A program made the position numbers and the translations under genes. From Micromonospora sp. CB01531 (GTDB lineage: Bacteria > Actinomycetota > Actinomycetes > Mycobacteriales > Micromonosporaceae), in contig NZ_LWLS01000056.1 of NCBI RefSeq assembly GCF_001905095.1, positions 1-64,000 on the forward strand: DNA of 64,000 bases, written 5' to 3'. Positions 15,554 through 26,264 of the stretch are shown here, in pieces. The notes under the pieces were generated by a model that was not told the origin of the DNA, did not search any database, and worked only from the letters and a program-made list of their open reading frames with translations. The number at the start of each line of letters is the position of its first letter. Positions within the stretch are counted from its first letter, which is position 1.

Positions 15554-18040
15554 TCACCGCAGGCCTCCGGAGACGTACAGCTGACCGACCTCGGTGGCGG
15601 ACAGCGCGCGGTCGTAGATCCGCACCTGGTCGATCGCGCCGCGCCAGTAGTCGACCGGGCCGCCGTTGAACCTGGCCCGCCCGATGACGGTCGGTCCGTT
15701 GGACGCCTCGCCCAGGCAGGAGCTGGCCGTGCCAGCCTGCTGACCGTCGACGTAGAGCGTCAACGTGCCGGCGGCGGCATCCCGCACCCCGACCAGGTGG
15801 TACCAGCGGCCGGTCTCGGGTGCGGCCGGAGCGAGCGCCCGGACCCCGGCGAAGCTGAACGCGAACCGGTTGTCCGCGCCTGAGTACTGCAGGAAGAAGG
15901 CGCTGTGGCTGCCGCCGTCCTGGCTGACCGCGGTGGCGAACCCGCCGCGGCTGTCCAGCTTGACCCACGCCGACGCGGAGTAGTTGCCGGTGGTGTCGAG
16001 AATCGCGGCGCCCGTGTCGACGTACTGGTTCACGCCGTTGAGCTGCACCGCGGCGCCGGAGTGGCCGGTGGTCCAGGTCGCGCCGTTCACCAACGTCCCG
16101 TCGTGGTTGCCGGCCTTGTCGTCGGTCACCGTGCCGGCGCCCTCGTCCAGCGGCCACCAGCCCACCCCGGTCAGCCCGGGCGTGCCCGGCGGCAACTGCG
16201 GGGCGTTCGCGCCGGTGCCGTCGGCCGAGCGGACGATGGCCCGGTTGACGTCCCGGACGCGGTCGAAGTCCATCTTCTGGACCTGGCGGTCATAGGTGTA
16301 GAAGCCGTTGACCTCGTGCTCCACGTCGGTGGTCTGGGTGTAGACGGCGCCGGAGAGCCCGCACCGGTTGGCCACGGTCAGCAGGTCACGTTGGTTCTCG
16401 ACGTAGCGTCGGGTGAGAGTGGCGCTGTCCGGTGTCATCTCATAGGCGTGGCCGTCGCCGAACCACATGTGGCCATCGACCTTCAGACCGAAGCCGCCGT
16501 GCTCGCCGTCCACGGCGACCCGGTCCCCGCCGGGCACTGGCGAGGCTGGTCCGACGTACTGGTGGAAGTCGATGATGTCGCCGCGCCCCGAATCACCCTT
16601 GGAGTCGCAGCAGTTCACGCCACTGTGCGCGTTGACCATCCGGCTCGGGTCCTGGGCCCGCAGCTCGTCGGCGATCCGCCCGGTCGCCGCGCGGTCCCAC
16701 TCGCCCCAGCCCTCGTTGAACGGTACCCAGACCGTGATCGAGGTCCAGCTCTGGTGCTCGACGACGATCTCCTTCAGCTGCCGCTCGAACTCCTGCTGCG
16801 CGTCAACCGGCGGGATCCCCCCGGTACGCATGGCCGGCATGTCCTGCCACACCATGAGGCCCAGCCGGTCGGCCCAGTAGTACCAGCGGTCCGGCTCCAC
16901 CTTGATGTGCTTGCGGATCGTGTTGAAGCCGAGCCGCTTGGTCTCGGCGATGTCGAAGCGCAGCGCCTCGTCCGTCGGCGCCGTGTAGATGCCGTCCGGC
17001 CAGAAGCCTTGGTCCAGGGTGGACATGTTGAACAGGATCTTGCCGTTGAGGGCCAGATGCAGCTTGCCGTCGGCGCCCTTGACCTTGCTCACCTCGCGCA
17101 TGCCGAAGTAGGACTCGACCCGATCGGCCTCCTTCCGGCCGTCCAGCACCCGCACCCGCAGGTCGTAGAGGTACGGCGAGTCGGGCGACCACAGCTGCGG
17201 GTTCGGCACCGGGACGCGCAGCTCGGCGCCGGCCGGCCCGGACGCGCGGCCGACGACCTTGTTGCCGGCGTAGGCGACGGCCTCGACCGTGCGCCCGCTG
17301 CCGCCGGCGACCTGCGCGGTGAGCCGGAGGCTGGCGTCGTCGACGTCCGGGGTCATCCGCAGCCGCTCGACGTGGCTCGCCGACACCGGCTCCATCCACA
17401 CGCTCTGCCAGATGCCGGACGACGAGGTGTAGAAGATGCCGCGGTCGGGCCGGTTGCGCTGCTTGCCGACCGGCTGCCAGGTCTGGTCGGTGCGGTCCTC
17501 GACGCCGACCACCAACTCCTGGGCTCCCCGGCCGTGCAGGGCGTCGGTGACATCGACGCTGAAGCCGTCGTAGCCGCCGCGATGGGTGGCGACCTTCACG
17601 CCGTTGACCCAGACCGTGGCGTCGTAGTCGACGGCGCCGAAGTTGAGCCGCAGCCGCTCGTCGCCGCCGATCCGCCAGTTCGCCGGCACGCCGAACGTGC
17701 GCCGGTACCACATCCGGTCCTCGTGCCGCTGGATGCCGGACAGCGCCGACTCGATCGGGTACGGCACGAGCACCCGCTCGCTGAGCTGCTCGCCGATCGG
17801 CGGAGCTTCGCCTTCCTGCGCCCCCGCGAACTGCCAGACCCCGTTGAGGCTCTCCCACCTCTTACGGACCAACTGCGGACGGGGGTAGTCGGGAAGCGCG
17901 TTGTCCGGCGACACCTGGCCGGTCCACGGCGTGGCGATCGGTGGTGTGCCCGGATGCCAGGTCGCCTCGGCGCGCGCGACCGCTGGCACGCCGCCGAGCA
18001 CGCAGGCCACGGCGATCAGCACGGTGGCTGCTCTTCTCAT
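15554..18040 (-). CDS. secreted GH2 glycosidase with C-terminal LamG-like domain
   Basis: An 828-residue exo-glycosidase, exported by an N-terminal signal (MRRAATVLIAVACVLGG... ending ARA|EA). The GH2 core runs to about residue 600: sugar-binding jelly roll (VWVNGVKVATHRGGYDGFSV), immunoglobulin-like domain, then a TIM barrel with GFNTIRKHIKVEPDRWYYWAD, acid/base Glu in PFNEGWGEWD, and the likely nucleophile Glu in VDGEHGGFG. Residues about 635-825 form a concanavalin/LamG_3-like module (WWPLDEGAG, YSASAWVKLD, RWYHLVGVRD, AIDQVRIYDRALS). Beta-galactosidase-like or related specificity is likely but not proven. It lies just upstream of the sugar importer operon and opposite the DeoR gene. GAAAGGGG precedes the ATG. 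Confidence 0.9.
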   Translation of the reverse strand: MRRAATVLIAVACVLGGVPAVARAEATWHPGTPPIATPWTGQVSPDNALPDYPRPQLVRKRWESLNGVWQFAGAQEGEAPPIGEQLSERVLVPYPIESALSGIQRHEDRMWYRRTFGVPANWRIGGDERLRLNFGAVDYDATVWVNGVKVATHRGGYDGFSVDVTDALHGRGAQELVVGVEDRTDQTWQPVGKQRNRPDRGIFYTSSSGIWQSVWMEPVSASHVERLRMTPDVDDASLRLTAQVAGGSGRTVEAVAYAGNKVVGRASGPAGAELRVPVPNPQLWSPDSPYLYDLRVRVLDGRKEADRVESYFGMREVSKVKGADGKLHLALNGKILFNMSTLDQGFWPDGIYTAPTDEALRFDIAETKRLGFNTIRKHIKVEPDRWYYWADRLGLMVWQDMPAMRTGGIPPVDAQQEFERQLKEIVVEHQSWTSITVWVPFNEGWGEWDRAATGRIADELRAQDPSRMVNAHSGVNCCDSKGDSGRGDIIDFHQYVGPASPVPGGDRVAVDGEHGGFGLKVDGHMWFGDGHAYEMTPDSATLTRRYVENQRDLLTVANRCGLSGAVYTQTTDVEHEVNGFYTYDRQVQKMDFDRVRDVNRAIVRSADGTGANAPQLPPGTPGLTGVGWWPLDEGAGTVTDDKAGNHDGTLVNGATWTTGHSGAAVQLNGVNQYVDTGAAILDTTGNYSASAWVKLDSRGGFATAVSQDGGSHSAFFLQYSGADNRFAFSFAGVRALAPAAPETGRWYHLVGVRDAAAGTLTLYVDGQQAGTASSCLGEASNGPTVIGRARFNGGPVDYWRGAIDQVRIYDRALSATEVGQLYVSGGLR

Positions 18041-18190
18041 CGTTCAGGGCCCCTTTCTCACGAGCGTGGCGTGCGAGGGCAGGCCGGAGCGCCCGGGCAG
18101 CGGGCCGGAGCTGAGCCGGCCGGGCCGGGTGTAGACCTGCCTGAAATCGTTGGGAAACAATCAATCATCGTCACGATCCCAAGTCAATAG

Positions 18191-18220
18191 GATTCGATCA
18201 GATCCGATCAGAAACGATCC
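18191..18220. promoter_or_regulatory. three 10-bp phased repeats, candidate DeoR operator
   Basis: GATTCGATCA, GATCCGATCA and GAAACGATCC follow each other at exactly 10-bp steps. A further TACGATCAGAACC lies near 18256-18268 and CACGATCC near 18172. They sit between the divergent GH2 and DeoR-family genes. DeoR-family proteins often bind tandem direct repeats, so this is a good candidate operator controlling both directions. Confidence 0.55.
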
Positions 18221-18298
18221 GGGAGCGCTCTCACCAGGGCCCCGGGGCTGCAGAGTACGATCAGAACCAGACCGACCCGTTCACGAAGAGAGGACAAC

Positions 18299-19135
18299 GT
18301 GGCACCTGGCGACGACTCCCGGACGGCGACCGAGGGCCGGCGGACCATGTTCGCCGCCGAGCGCCGGCAACGCATCCTCGAACTGATGCACGCCAACGGC
18401 GCGGTCTCGCTGCGGGACATCGCCCAGGCCGTGCAGTCCTCCGAGGTCACCGTCCGACGTGACCTGCGGATCCTGGAGGCCGACGGGCTGCTCAACCGCC
18501 ATCACGGCGGCGCCACCCTGCCCGGCGCGCTGGCCACCCTGCCCGGCGCGTTGTCCCGGGAACCCACGTACGCCCAGAAGGCGCAGGTCGCCGCCGCCGA
18601 GAAGGCCGCCATCGCCGAGCTCGCGGCATCGCTCGTCGAGGACGGCGACGCCATCGTCATCGGCGCCGGTACCACCACCCAACTCTTCGCCCAACAGCTC
18701 ACTCGGTATGCCGAACTCGCCGTCGTGACCAACTCGCTGCTGGTCGCCCAGGCGCTCGCCAACGCGCCGCGGGTCGAGGTCGTCCTCACCGGCGGTACGC
18801 TGCGCGGCGCCATCCTCGCGCTGGTCGGCAGCGCCGCCGAACGCTCGCTCGCGGGTCTGCGGGTCCGCCGGGCCTTCATCTCGGGCAACGGCCTCACCGC
18901 CGAACGCGGCGTCTCCACGCCGAACATGCAGGTCGCCAGCGTCGACCGGGCGCTCGCCGCGGCGGCCGAGGAGATCGTCGTACTCGCCGACCACACCAAG
19001 ATCGGAGTCGACACCATGGTGCAGACCATCCCCACTGACGAGATCGACCACCTCGTGACCGACGACGCCGCCCCCCGCGACGTGCTCGACGAACTGGCCA
19101 ACCGGGCCGTCCGGCTGCACGTCGCCCGGCCCTGA
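18299..19135 (+). CDS. DeoR/GlpR-family transcriptional regulator
   Basis: A 278-residue repressor. Residues about 17-72 form the DeoR helix-turn-helix (RRQRILELMHANGAVSLRDI, then SSEVTVRRDLRILEADGLL and HHGGA). The DeoR C-terminal sugar-phosphate sensor follows, with GAGTTTQLFA, TNSLLVAQALAN, LTGGTLR and the Asp/His patch VVLADHTKIG. GTG is preferred because GAGAGG lies six bases upstream; an internal ATG (MFAAERRQ) is a fallback. It is divergent from the GH2 gene and precedes an orphan sugar ATPase by about 70 bp. It probably regulates this sugar locus in response to a phosphorylated sugar intermediate. Confidence 0.9.
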   Translation: MAPGDDSRTATEGRRTMFAAERRQRILELMHANGAVSLRDIAQAVQSSEVTVRRDLRILEADGLLNRHHGGATLPGALATLPGALSREPTYAQKAQVAAAEKAAIAELAASLVEDGDAIVIGAGTTTQLFAQQLTRYAELAVVTNSLLVAQALANAPRVEVVLTGGTLRGAILALVGSAAERSLAGLRVRRAFISGNGLTAERGVSTPNMQVASVDRALAAAAEEIVVLADHTKIGVDTMVQTIPTDEIDHLVTDDAAPRDVLDELANRAVRLHVARP

Positions 19136-19208
19136 CGTCTTTACCTTTCCACCCGCCGTGCGCGATCATTCGCCTCAGCCGGCTCGCCGGCCGCTGCGAG
19201 GAGGCACC

Positions 19209-20714
19209 GTGGTAGGCAGCAGCACCGTGATCGAAGCCGCCGGCGTGGTCCGGAACTTCCCCGGCACCCGCGCGCTCGACCACGTCTCCTTCACCCTCGG
19301 ACACGGCGAGGTGCACGCCATCCTCGGCGAGAACGGCGCCGGCAAGTCGACGCTGGTCAAGGTGCTCTGCGGCATCGACCGGCCGGACGCGGGCGTGCTG
19401 CGGCTGCACGGCACGCCGGTGGGGTTCTCCTCGTCGCGCGACGCCGAGCGCGCCGGGATTGGCGCCGTCCACCAGGAGGCCAACCTCGTTCCCCAGATGA
19501 GCGTCGCCCGCAACCTGTTCCTGGGCCGCGAACCGCGCCACCGGCTCGGCCTCATCAACGTCGCGGCGATGAACACCCGGGCGAGCGACATGATGGCCGA
19601 CTTCGGCCTACGGATCGACGTACGCCAGCCCGTCGAGTCGTTCGACGCCGGGATCCAGCAGTTGGTCGCGGTGGCCCGCGCGGTCGCCATCGGCACCTCG
19701 GTGATCGTCCTCGACGAGCCTACGGCCGGCCTGGACGACGATCAGGTCGAACGACTGCTCGCCATGCTCGACGCGCTGCGGGCGCAGGGCCGGTCGATCG
19801 TCTACGTCAGTCACCGCCTCGCCGAGATCGAGCGGATCTGCGACCGGGCCACCGTGCTGCGCGACGGCCGGCTGGTGCACACGGGTCCGCTCGCCGGCCT
19901 CGACCGGATGCGGCTCGTGTCGCTGATGCTCGGCCGGCGGGTGGCGCTCGGGACGCGGGCCCTCGGAGGTGTGGCCGCAGAGCCCGCCGACCCACCGATC
20001 CTGCAGGCCACCGGACTCACCCGCCGCCACGTTCTCGGCGGCGTGTCGATCAACCTCCGGCCGGGCGAGGTCGTCGGCCTCAGCGGGCTGTTGGGTGCAG
20101 GCCGGAGCGAGACGGCGAAGGCGATCGCCGGCGCCATGCCGCTGGACGCCGGGCAGGTGATCGTCTCCGGTGCCCGCCTGCGCCGGCGCTCGATTGCCGG
20201 CGCCGTCCGGGCCGGCGTGGGACTGCTGCCACAGAACCGTACGACCGAGGGCATCATCGCCTCGCTGTCGGTGCGCGACAACATCGCGCTCGCCGCGCTC
20301 CCCCGGCTCTCCCGCGCCGGCATCGTCTCCGAGGCCCGCCTCGACCGGATCGTCGAGACCTTCGTGCGCCGGCTCCGGATCAAGGCAACCGGCCCGCACC
20401 AACCGGTCGGGGAACTCTCCGGCGGCAACCAGCAGAAGGTGCTGCTGGCCCGCTGGCTCGCCACTCACCCGCGGGTGCTGATGCTCGACGAGCCCACCCG
20501 CGGCATCGACATCGGCACCAAGTCCGAGGTGCAGGCCCTCATCGACGATCTCGCGGTGGACGGGCTGGCAGTCATGTTGATCTCCTCCGATCTGGAGGAA
20601 CTCGTCGGATCCTGCGACCGCGTCCTGGTGCTGCGCGACGGCGCCGTCGCGGGGCAGCTGACCGGCCCCAGCGTCACCGAGAAGAACATCATGGCGTTGC
20701 TCGCGGCGAGTTGA
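19209..20714 (+). CDS. orphan sugar ABC transporter ATP-binding protein
   Basis: A 501-residue double ATPase with Walker A GENGAGKST, Walker B VIVLDEPTAGLDD, a second degenerate P-loop GLLGAGRSE, LSGGNQQKVLLAR and LDEPTRGIDIG. It is strikingly similar to the ATPase at 12857-14383 along its whole length (for example IALAALPRLSRAG versus IALAALPQLSRSG). No permease or binding protein accompanies it. The motif LLPQNRTTEG replaces the usual LVPEDRK.EG. GTG 19209 is chosen for the GAGGAGG five bases upstream. It may energise permeases encoded elsewhere, or those of the 10.9-15.4 kb operon under different control. Confidence 0.9.
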   Translation: MVGSSTVIEAAGVVRNFPGTRALDHVSFTLGHGEVHAILGENGAGKSTLVKVLCGIDRPDAGVLRLHGTPVGFSSSRDAERAGIGAVHQEANLVPQMSVARNLFLGREPRHRLGLINVAAMNTRASDMMADFGLRIDVRQPVESFDAGIQQLVAVARAVAIGTSVIVLDEPTAGLDDDQVERLLAMLDALRAQGRSIVYVSHRLAEIERICDRATVLRDGRLVHTGPLAGLDRMRLVSLMLGRRVALGTRALGGVAAEPADPPILQATGLTRRHVLGGVSINLRPGEVVGLSGLLGAGRSETAKAIAGAMPLDAGQVIVSGARLRRRSIAGAVRAGVGLLPQNRTTEGIIASLSVRDNIALAALPRLSRAGIVSEARLDRIVETFVRRLRIKATGPHQPVGELSGGNQQKVLLARWLATHPRVLMLDEPTRGIDIGTKSEVQALIDDLAVDGLAVMLISSDLEELVGSCDRVLVLRDGAVAGQLTGPSVTEKNIMALLAAS

Positions 20715-20780
20715 CCACCGCGACGCCGCCGCACCTGGATCAGCCGGGCCGGCTCAGGCTCCCGCCGTGCGCCGCCGTAT

Positions 20781-20812
20781 TTGGTGCATTCAAGAATAAA
20801 ATGGAGCATACT
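20781..20812 (+). promoter_or_regulatory. furA-katG promoter/operator
   Basis: An AT-rich block with TGCATTCAAGAATAAAATGG just before the furA remnant matches the kind of sequence known upstream of actinobacterial furA-katG operons, where FurA represses its own promoter. TAAAAT (20797-20802) could be the -10. It looks intact although furA itself is not. Confidence 0.55.
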
Positions 20813-20819
20813 GCGCACT

Positions 20820-21069
20820 GTGGTCACGACCCTCGGACTTCGAGCGCAGGCTGCACGGTGCCGCGCTCCGCGTGACCCGTCCGCGGCGGGCGGTGCTGGC
20901 CGCGGCGCACGCGCATCCGCACGCCGACACCGTCTCGATCTTCGGTGCCGTGCGTAGCGAACTGCCCGAGGTGTCCCACCAGGCCGGGTATGACGTGCTG
21001 CGCGCGCTGACCGACGTCATCCACTGGGACGTTTGCCGCGAGCGTCTCGCGGCAATCGCCAACAGTTGA
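20820..21069 (+). pseudogene. furA: furA remnant: start frameshift and internal deletion
   Basis: Codons from 20833 give SDFERRLHGAALRVTRPRRA and VLAAAHAHPHADTVSIFGAV ending SHQAGYDVLRALT, the winged-helix N-terminus of FurA. Then, instead of the metal-binding dimerisation domain, the frame jumps directly to DVIHWDVCRERLAAIANS. This resembles only the last residues of FurA (normally ..W..C..C) and lacks the second Cys. About 70 residues with the His/Cys metal ligands are gone. No in-frame start precedes SDFERR; GTGGTCACGACC at 20820 would fit after removing one C. The gene stops 33 bp before katG. A leftover GTG at 20872 could still make a 65-residue helix-turn-helix fragment. Confidence 0.8.
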
Positions 21070-23298
<2,229 letters not shown>

Positions 23299-23300
23299 CC

Positions 23301-23342
23301 CGACGGGCCCCGGTCGCCGAGAACGGTGACCGGGGCCCGTCG
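23301..23342 (+). terminator. katG terminator hairpin
   Basis: A perfect 15-bp inverted repeat (23301-23315 and 23328-23342, half-site CGACGGGCCCCGGTC) starts two bases after the katG stop. It also lies downstream of the convergent phosphatase gene, so it may act in both directions. Confidence 0.85.
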
Positions 23343-23392
23343 CCGTCGAGGCAGCACGGCGCTCGCGCGGCCCGGGGCGGCGTCGGAGCTCG

Positions 23393-24940
23393 TCAGGCGA
23401 CGTCCACCTGGGCGCCCGGCCGGCCGCTCTCCACCACGAAGCTGGCCCTGGTGGACACCGGGGCTCCGGGCTCGGTGACGTACGGCAGGACGCGGTAGTC
23501 GGTGCGCCACTGCTGCTCGTCGAGCTGGCAGCGGACGTACCCTCGCCGGCCGTTGTAGAACCGCATGTGCGGGTTACTGGCCAGCCATTCGGTACCCCGG
23601 GCGTCCATCTCCGCGCCGTTGCCGCCGGAGGTGATCGAGGTGCCGAGGAACTCGACGCCGACTGTACGGGACGACTGGTCGTCGAAGTTCTGCTTCAGGT
23701 CGGCGACCATGCTGCAGTGCGCGTCGCCGGTGACCACCACCATGTTCTCCACGCCACGCTCGACCACCCCGTCGAAGATGCGCTGCCGGGCCGCCGCGTA
23801 GCCGTTCCAGTTGTCGTCCGACAGCCGCTTGCCGGGACCGGGGTCCCGGTCGGCCTGGGCGATCACAGTCTGGTTGCCCAGCACGTTCCACCGGGCGGTC
23901 GAGTCGGCCAGGCCGTCGAGCAGCCACTGCTCCTGGGCGCTGCCGAGCATTGTCCGCGACGGGTCGTCCATCCCGGCCGGCACCTGGTCCGAGCGGTACT
24001 GCCGGCCGTCGAGGATGTTGAACTCGGCGAGGTTGCCGTAACGGAGCCGCCGGTACAACCGCATGTCCGGTCCCTGCGGGATGCTGAGCCGGCGCAGCGG
24101 CATGTGCTCGTAGTACGCCTGGTAGGCAAGCGCCCGGCGCTGGCGGAAGCTCTCCTGCGACTGCTTCGGATCCTCGGAGGTCCCGTCGGCGTAGTTGTTC
24201 TCCACCTCGTGGTCATCCCACGTGACCGCCCACGGGAACCGGGCGTGCGCGAGCTGAAGGTCCGGGTCCGTCTTGTACTGGGCGTGCCGGATCCGGTAGT
24301 CGCTGAGCGAGAAGATCTCGGTGGCGGGCAGGTGCGGGCGACCGATCGAGCCGGCGCCCGGGCCCTCGTAGATGTAGTCGCCCAGGTGCAGGACCAGGTC
24401 CAGGTCCTCCTCCGCCAGGTGCCGATAGGCGGTGAAGTGCCCTGCGGGCAGGTTCTGGCAGGACACGAAGCCGAAGGCGAGACGCCGCCGGTCCGCGTCG
24501 TACGCGGGTGCCGTCCGGGTCCGCCCGACGGGGCTGAGGTGCGTGCCCACCCGGAACTGGTAGTAGTACTCGCGGTCGGGGCGCAGTCCGGTCACCTCGG
24601 CGTGTACCGAGTGACCAAGCTCCGGCGTGGCCCGCTCCGCGCCGGCGCGGACCACCTGCCGGAAGTGCTCGTCCTCGGCGATCTGCCAGGCCACCGGGAC
24701 GACCCGCGGCGGCATTCCGCCCATCCCGTCGACGGCGAGCGGGTCCGGTGCCAGGCGGGTCCACAGGACGACGCCGTCGGGATACGGGTCGCCAGAGGCG
24801 ACGCCCAGGGTGAACGGGTTGTCGGCGAAGGTGGGGTCGGCCCACGCCGGTGCTGCGGAGAAGCCGGCGATGGCGGCGGCGGCACCCGCTCCGGCCGCGC
24901 CGGCCAGCCCGAGGAATGCACGCCGGTGGAGTTGAGGCAT
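23393..24940 (-). CDS. secreted PhoD-type alkaline phosphatase/phosphodiesterase
   Basis: A 515-residue TAT-exported metallophosphatase. The twin-arginine signal (HRRAFLGLAGAAG) is followed by the PhoD N-terminal domain (NPFTLGVASGDPYPDGVVLW). The catalytic domain has FGFVSCQN, LVLHLGDYIYEG, AVTWDDHEVENNYADG and VVVTGDAHCSM. These give the Asp, Asn and His ligands of the Fe/Ca site. It is expected to release phosphate from phosphodiesters or monoesters outside the cell. GGAGGGACG precedes the ATG. It is convergent with katG and apparently monocistronic. Confidence 0.92.
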   Translation of the reverse strand: MPQLHRRAFLGLAGAAGAGAAAAIAGFSAAPAWADPTFADNPFTLGVASGDPYPDGVVLWTRLAPDPLAVDGMGGMPPRVVPVAWQIAEDEHFRQVVRAGAERATPELGHSVHAEVTGLRPDREYYYQFRVGTHLSPVGRTRTAPAYDADRRRLAFGFVSCQNLPAGHFTAYRHLAEEDLDLVLHLGDYIYEGPGAGSIGRPHLPATEIFSLSDYRIRHAQYKTDPDLQLAHARFPWAVTWDDHEVENNYADGTSEDPKQSQESFRQRRALAYQAYYEHMPLRRLSIPQGPDMRLYRRLRYGNLAEFNILDGRQYRSDQVPAGMDDPSRTMLGSAQEQWLLDGLADSTARWNVLGNQTVIAQADRDPGPGKRLSDDNWNGYAAARQRIFDGVVERGVENMVVVTGDAHCSMVADLKQNFDDQSSRTVGVEFLGTSITSGGNGAEMDARGTEWLASNPHMRFYNGRRGYVRCQLDEQQWRTDYRVLPYVTEPGAPVSTRASFVVESGRPGAQVDVA

Positions 24941-25120
24941 TCGACGTCCCTCCAGAGGTGGTAGATGATCACCACCGATTCTTGGGACCGACATTGCCGG
25001 CGAATGGCCTTACGAAGGCCGCGGCCGGACGCCTCCGTGGACATCAGACGCCTCGTATCGCAGGCCAGCGTCGAGCCGGGCAGGCCGTGGCGATCTGTGT
25101 ACCGGACTCCGCAGCGACCA

Positions 25121-26215
25121 CTACTGGCGGGTCATCAGGTACGCCACCACGATCGCCGCGACCAGCGCCAGCGCGGCCAGCACCGCGGCGGTGATCTTGG
25201 CGGCGCTGTACGGACGCTCGCCGATGACCTCGCCGGTCCGGGCGTTGACCAGGACCTGGTACGACCGGCCGGCGTGCAGGTACGCGGCGATCCACAACGG
25301 CAGTAGGAGCAGCTTGTACGTGACGGCCGAGTAGCTGGTGCGCACGGAGGTGACCCGCTGCTCGTCGCCGCCGATGTCCGACCGGCAGTCCCGCTCGATG
25401 ACCGGCGCCATCCGGGCCTTCGCCGCCGCCAGCCCCGCCTCGGGCTCGGTGTCGTACCGCAGCGCGTGATACCCGGCCAGGTAGTCCCCGTGGTAGGCGA
25501 CCGCCTCGGCCAGCGGCCACGGGGTCAGCTCGTCCAGCTGCTTCTCCGGCAGGTGGGTCGTGGCAGGCACCAGCACGTCGTCGAAGTCCCGGCGGACGAT
25601 GCCGCTCGCCGGATACCACCGGGTGTGCCGCACCTGCCGGGTGCGCGTCTCCTGCCTGCCGTCCACCGTCACCGTGTACGTCTCGGTGACGTAGTAGTAC
25701 TCGCCGCGCTGGCCCCGGTAGTCCGAGACGGTCCGCGCGTCGAACGTCCAGTGCGGCAGGTAGGTGCCCTTGAGCGTCTCCGCCTCGCTGACCTTCTTCA
25801 GGCTGTTCGGCGCGAACCACCGGCTGCGGCACCACTGGCCCAGGGCGGCGCGCACACCCGCCTGGTCCACCGCGAACGGCAGCACCGCCTCCGGCGCGAT
25901 CAGCTCGACCGCCGCGGCGTCCACCACCAGCGGCGTGACGCAGAACTGGCAGCGCTGGGCGAGCGCGTCGCTCTCGGTCCGGGCGCCGCAACCCGGGCAG
26001 ACGAACGTGTACGCGCCCACGCTGGCCGCCGGCTTGCGCGGCAGGGTTGCCAGCTCCGCGTACGCGTGCTCGCGAACCTCCCGGCCGGCACCGGCGATCT
26101 GCTGCCGGTGCCCGCAGTACGGGCAGCGCAGCACCGCCGTGCCCGGCGCGTACTCCACCCGGGCACCGCAGCCGCCGCACTGGTACGACGGCGGGGAGAC
26201 GGCCGTGTCGCTCAT
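25121..26215 (-). CDS. TFIIB-type zinc-ribbon membrane protein (YdjG-like)
   Basis: A 364-residue protein with two zinc ribbons at the N-terminus: YQCGGCGARV...LRCPYCGHRQ (residues about 11-35) and FVCPGCGARTE...QRCQFCVTP (about 66-90). A soluble middle region includes LPHWTFDARTVSDYRGQRGE. There are C-terminal hydrophobic segments (LLLLPLWIAAYL and AAVLAALALVAAIVVAYL). The layout resembles YdjG of the Bacillus PspA-linked ydjFGHI operon, and the neighbour is an SPFH protein like YdjI. It has no ribosome-binding site of its own; its ATG overlaps the stop of a nine-codon leader with GGAGG. Some databases call such proteins PriA-like because of the zinc ribbons, which is misleading. Confidence 0.75.
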   Translation of the reverse strand: MSDTAVSPPSYQCGGCGARVEYAPGTAVLRCPYCGHRQQIAGAGREVREHAYAELATLPRKPAASVGAYTFVCPGCGARTESDALAQRCQFCVTPLVVDAAAVELIAPEAVLPFAVDQAGVRAALGQWCRSRWFAPNSLKKVSEAETLKGTYLPHWTFDARTVSDYRGQRGEYYYVTETYTVTVDGRQETRTRQVRHTRWYPASGIVRRDFDDVLVPATTHLPEKQLDELTPWPLAEAVAYHGDYLAGYHALRYDTEPEAGLAAAKARMAPVIERDCRSDIGGDEQRVTSVRTSYSAVTYKLLLLPLWIAAYLHAGRSYQVLVNARTGEVIGERPYSAAKITAAVLAALALVAAIVVAYLMTRQ

Positions 26216-26241
26216 GCCGGCACTCGCTGACGCTCGCTCAT
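26212..26241 (-). CDS. nine-residue coupled leader ORF
   Basis: MSERQRVPA has GGAGGGGG seven bases before its ATG, and its stop overlaps the ATG of the zinc-ribbon gene (ATGA). The downstream gene has no Shine-Dalgarno of its own, so ribosomes finishing this mini-ORF probably re-initiate there. Confidence 0.4.
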   Translation of the reverse strand: MSERQRVPA

Positions 26242-26264
26242 CGCGACCCCCTCCGATACCGCGC

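Noticed and set aside
15905-18190. 761-codon plus-strand open frame
   Set aside because: Antisense to the GH2 gene, with no motifs and no ribosome-binding site; shadow frame.
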